The notes below the pieces were generated by a model. That model was not told the origin of the DNA. It searched no databases and saw nothing but the letters and a program-made list of their open reading frames with translations. Shown here one piece after another: positions 7,374-8,486 of a stretch of DNA of 8,486 nucleotides (position 1 is its first letter; every line of letters begins with the position of its first letter). Source of the DNA: Paracoccaceae bacterium (GTDB lineage Bacteria > Pseudomonadota > Alphaproteobacteria > Rhodobacterales > Rhodobacteraceae); NCBI GenBank assembly GCA_021767525.1, contig JAASTF010000128.1, positions 1 to 8,486 of the forward strand, in the 5' to 3' direction. The translations under genes were made by a program, and so were the position numbers.

Positions 7374-7736
7374 ATGACCCAACTGCGCGTTCTGCATAAC
7401 GACACCTGCCCCATCTGCTCGCGCGAGGTGGCGGCCTATGACCGGCTGGCGCAGGAAACCGGCGTCGATCTGGATATCGACGGGCTGGACGCCGCGCCTG
7501 ACTGGGGGCTTGACCGCGACACCGCCGCGCGATCCTTTCGCGTGGAACAGAACGGCCAGCGGCACGAGGGGCTGGATGCCTTTCGCCTGCTTTGGGCGCG
7601 TCTGCCGGGCTGGCGCTGGCTGGCGTGGCTGACCGGCCTGCCGGGCGTGCACTGGCTGGCCGACCGCGCCTATCGCCACATCGCCGCGCCCGCGCTTTAC
7701 AAGATGCACCTGCGGCGCCAGGCCAAACGCGCCTGA
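7374..7736 (+). CDS. DCC-family thiol-disulfide oxidoreductase-like protein (DUF393)
   Basis: A 120-residue protein of the DCC/YuxK family, which has a thioredoxin-like fold and a presumed redox-active CxxC. The N-terminal strand VLHND leads into CPIC (C12 and C15). The family name comes from a DxxCxxC pattern; the position of that first Asp is Asn (N9) here, with an Asp next to it, a variant I believe is common. Later family features include the GLDAFRLLW segment and the Trp-rich WRWLAWLTGL stretch, then a basic C-terminus (HLRRQAKRA). No signal peptide is visible, so it is probably cytoplasmic; the substrate is unknown. The gene probably shares a transcript with cutA, which starts 31 bases after its stop. 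Confidence 0.85.
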   Translation: MTQLRVLHNDTCPICSREVAAYDRLAQETGVDLDIDGLDAAPDWGLDRDTAARSFRVEQNGQRHEGLDAFRLLWARLPGWRWLAWLTGLPGVHWLADRAYRHIAAPALYKMHLRRQAKRA

Positions 7737-7767
7737 CCCGCCACACCCAGCCACGAAAAGCGCGCCC

Positions 7768-8076
7768 ATGATCCACCTTTCCGTCCCCTGCCCCGACCTC
7801 GACAGCGCCCGCACCATCGCCCGCGCCACCCTGACCGCGCGGCTGGCCGCCTGCGCCAATATCACGCCGGGGGTGCACAGCCTGTTTCACTGGCAAGGCG
7901 CCATCGAAGAAGAGCCCGAGGTGATCCTGCTGCTGAAAACCCGCGCCGCGCTGCTGGACGAGTTGGTGACCTGCGTCACCGCCGAACACCCCTACGATCT
8001 GCCGGTCATCACCTGGGAGGCGGTGCAAACCACGCCGCAGGCCGCCGACTGGCTGGCGCAGGAAACCGGAGGCTGA
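7768..8076 (+). CDS. cutA: Divalent-cation tolerance protein CutA
   Basis: A 102-residue CutA1-family protein, a small ferredoxin-like trimer that resembles PII signalling proteins. It is named for copper tolerance in E. coli, but the molecular role is still unclear. Conserved family features are LAACANI near residue 30, the HWQGAIEEEPE segment, the LLLKT strand, and HPYDLP toward the C-terminus. The protein is slightly shorter than E. coli CutA because it lacks the latter's N-terminal extension. No strong Shine-Dalgarno lies before the ATG (only GAAAAG about 8 bases away), consistent with translation as the second gene of a unit with the DCC gene. Its stop abuts the stop of the opposing L,D-transpeptidase gene with no base between. 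Confidence 0.93.
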   Translation: MIHLSVPCPDLDSARTIARATLTARLAACANITPGVHSLFHWQGAIEEEPEVILLLKTRAALLDELVTCVTAEHPYDLPVITWEAVQTTPQAADWLAQETGG

Positions 8077-8091
8077 TCACTCGCGGATCAG
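8073..8091. repeat. Short inverted repeat at the cutA/L,D-transpeptidase junction
   Basis: CTGATC (8073-8078) and GATCAG (8086-8091) form a 6-bp stem with a 7-base loop over the two abutting stops. The two stop codons together make the palindrome TGATCA (8074-8079). There is no T-run, and most of the stem is inside the transpeptidase coding region, so terminator function is doubtful. Confidence 0.3.
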
Positions 8092-8486
8092 GATACGGGT
8101 TTCCGATTTCCCGACCTCGAGGATGCGGTTGAACAGGATCTCGGCATTTTCCGGCGCCAGCCGCACGCACCCGGCCGAGGCCGGGCTGCCCAGCTGATCC
8201 ACCGCGGTTGTCCCGTGGATCGCGTAATTGCCGAAGAAAAACACCGACCACGGCATAGGCGCGTTGTTGTAAAGCGTGGAATAATGCGTGCGCTTCAGCA
8301 GGTAAGGCGTATAGGTGCCCACCGGCGTGCACTTGCCCGGCCGCGCGGTGGAAACCGGCCACTCGTATAGCGGCTCCTGCCCCTCGGTCACGGTCATGCG
8401 CTGCTCGGACAGGTCCACCTCGACCCACAGCGATTGCGCCTGGGCCAGGCCCGCCCACACAACCGCCAGCACCAGCCCCGCAAGCC
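8077..8486 (-). CDS. L,D-transpeptidase (YkuD family), N-terminus cut off
   Basis: A periplasmic YkuD-domain enzyme. Such enzymes cross-link peptidoglycan through a catalytic cysteine or attach proteins to it; the exact activity here is not predictable. The catalytic pattern is complete: IHGTT with His (codon 8215-8217), then SAGCVRL with Cys (codon 8167-8169) and the following Arg. The domain begins at about WVEVDLSEQRMTV and covers nearly the whole protein, so this is a compact single-domain member of about 120 mature residues. The frame stays open to the window edge. The visible N-terminal residues, LAGLVLAVVWAGLAQAQS, are the hydrophobic core and AxA site of a signal peptide, probably cut after AQA. 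The GTG at 8472 lies inside that signal, so the true start is beyond the window. Confidence 0.92.
   Translation of the reverse strand, partial: LAGLVLAVVWAGLAQAQSLWVEVDLSEQRMTVTEGQEPLYEWPVSTARPGKCTPVGTYTPYLLKRTHYSTLYNNAPMPWSVFFFGNYAIHGTTAVDQLGSPASAGCVRLAPENAEILFNRILEVGKSETRILIRE

Noticed and set aside
7360..8028. Minus-strand open frames opposite the DCC gene and cutA
   Set aside because: Compositional shadows; both plus-strand proteins have family motifs.

Overview
The window looks like an ordinary chromosomal stretch of a GC-rich alphaproteobacterium, most likely a Rhodobacteraceae member. This is inferred from base composition (45 of 60 bases are G/C at 7621-7680) and from the feel of the ArgF, RimO, AsmA and Nudix proteins; no database search was made. 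There are ten protein genes, the outer two cut by the window edges. I see no rRNA, tRNA, CRISPR array, insertion sequence or phage gene. No stretch over 300 bases lacks a gene; the longest gap is about 219 bases (4859-5077).

Layout: (1) 1-759 (+) is the 3' part of argF (ornithine carbamoyltransferase). It converges on an AsmA-family gene (798-2723, -), and a perfect 10-bp hairpin sits between the two stops. (2) Three minus-strand genes follow one another in reading order: a Nudix hydrolase (4858-4400), a PiT phosphate transporter (4305-2821) and asmA-like (2723-798). The gaps of 94 and 97 bases suggest separate promoters. The one upstream of pit carries three 11-bp direct repeats resembling a PhoB box. 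(3) An AT-rich divergent spacer separates the Nudix gene from rimO (5078-6454, +), which thiomethylates ribosomal protein S12. (4) rimO converges on a small, AT-richer membrane protein gene of unknown function (6910-6467, -), read in the same direction as the acylphosphatase gene upstream of it (7293-7009, -). (5) A short divergent promoter region leads into a probable two-gene plus-strand unit: a DCC-family thioredoxin-like protein (7374-7736) and cutA (7768-8076). (6) cutA meets, stop against stop, an L,D-transpeptidase (-) whose signal peptide runs off the right edge.

The genes do not form one pathway; they cover arginine synthesis, envelope maintenance, phosphate uptake, nucleotide-type hydrolysis, ribosome modification and small housekeeping enzymes. 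I found no convincing new multi-gene system. The points most worth a second look are the Pho-box-like repeats before pit, the low-GC orphan membrane gene, and two starts (rimO and the DCC gene) with no Shine-Dalgarno but a -10-like box at the spacing expected for leaderless mRNAs.
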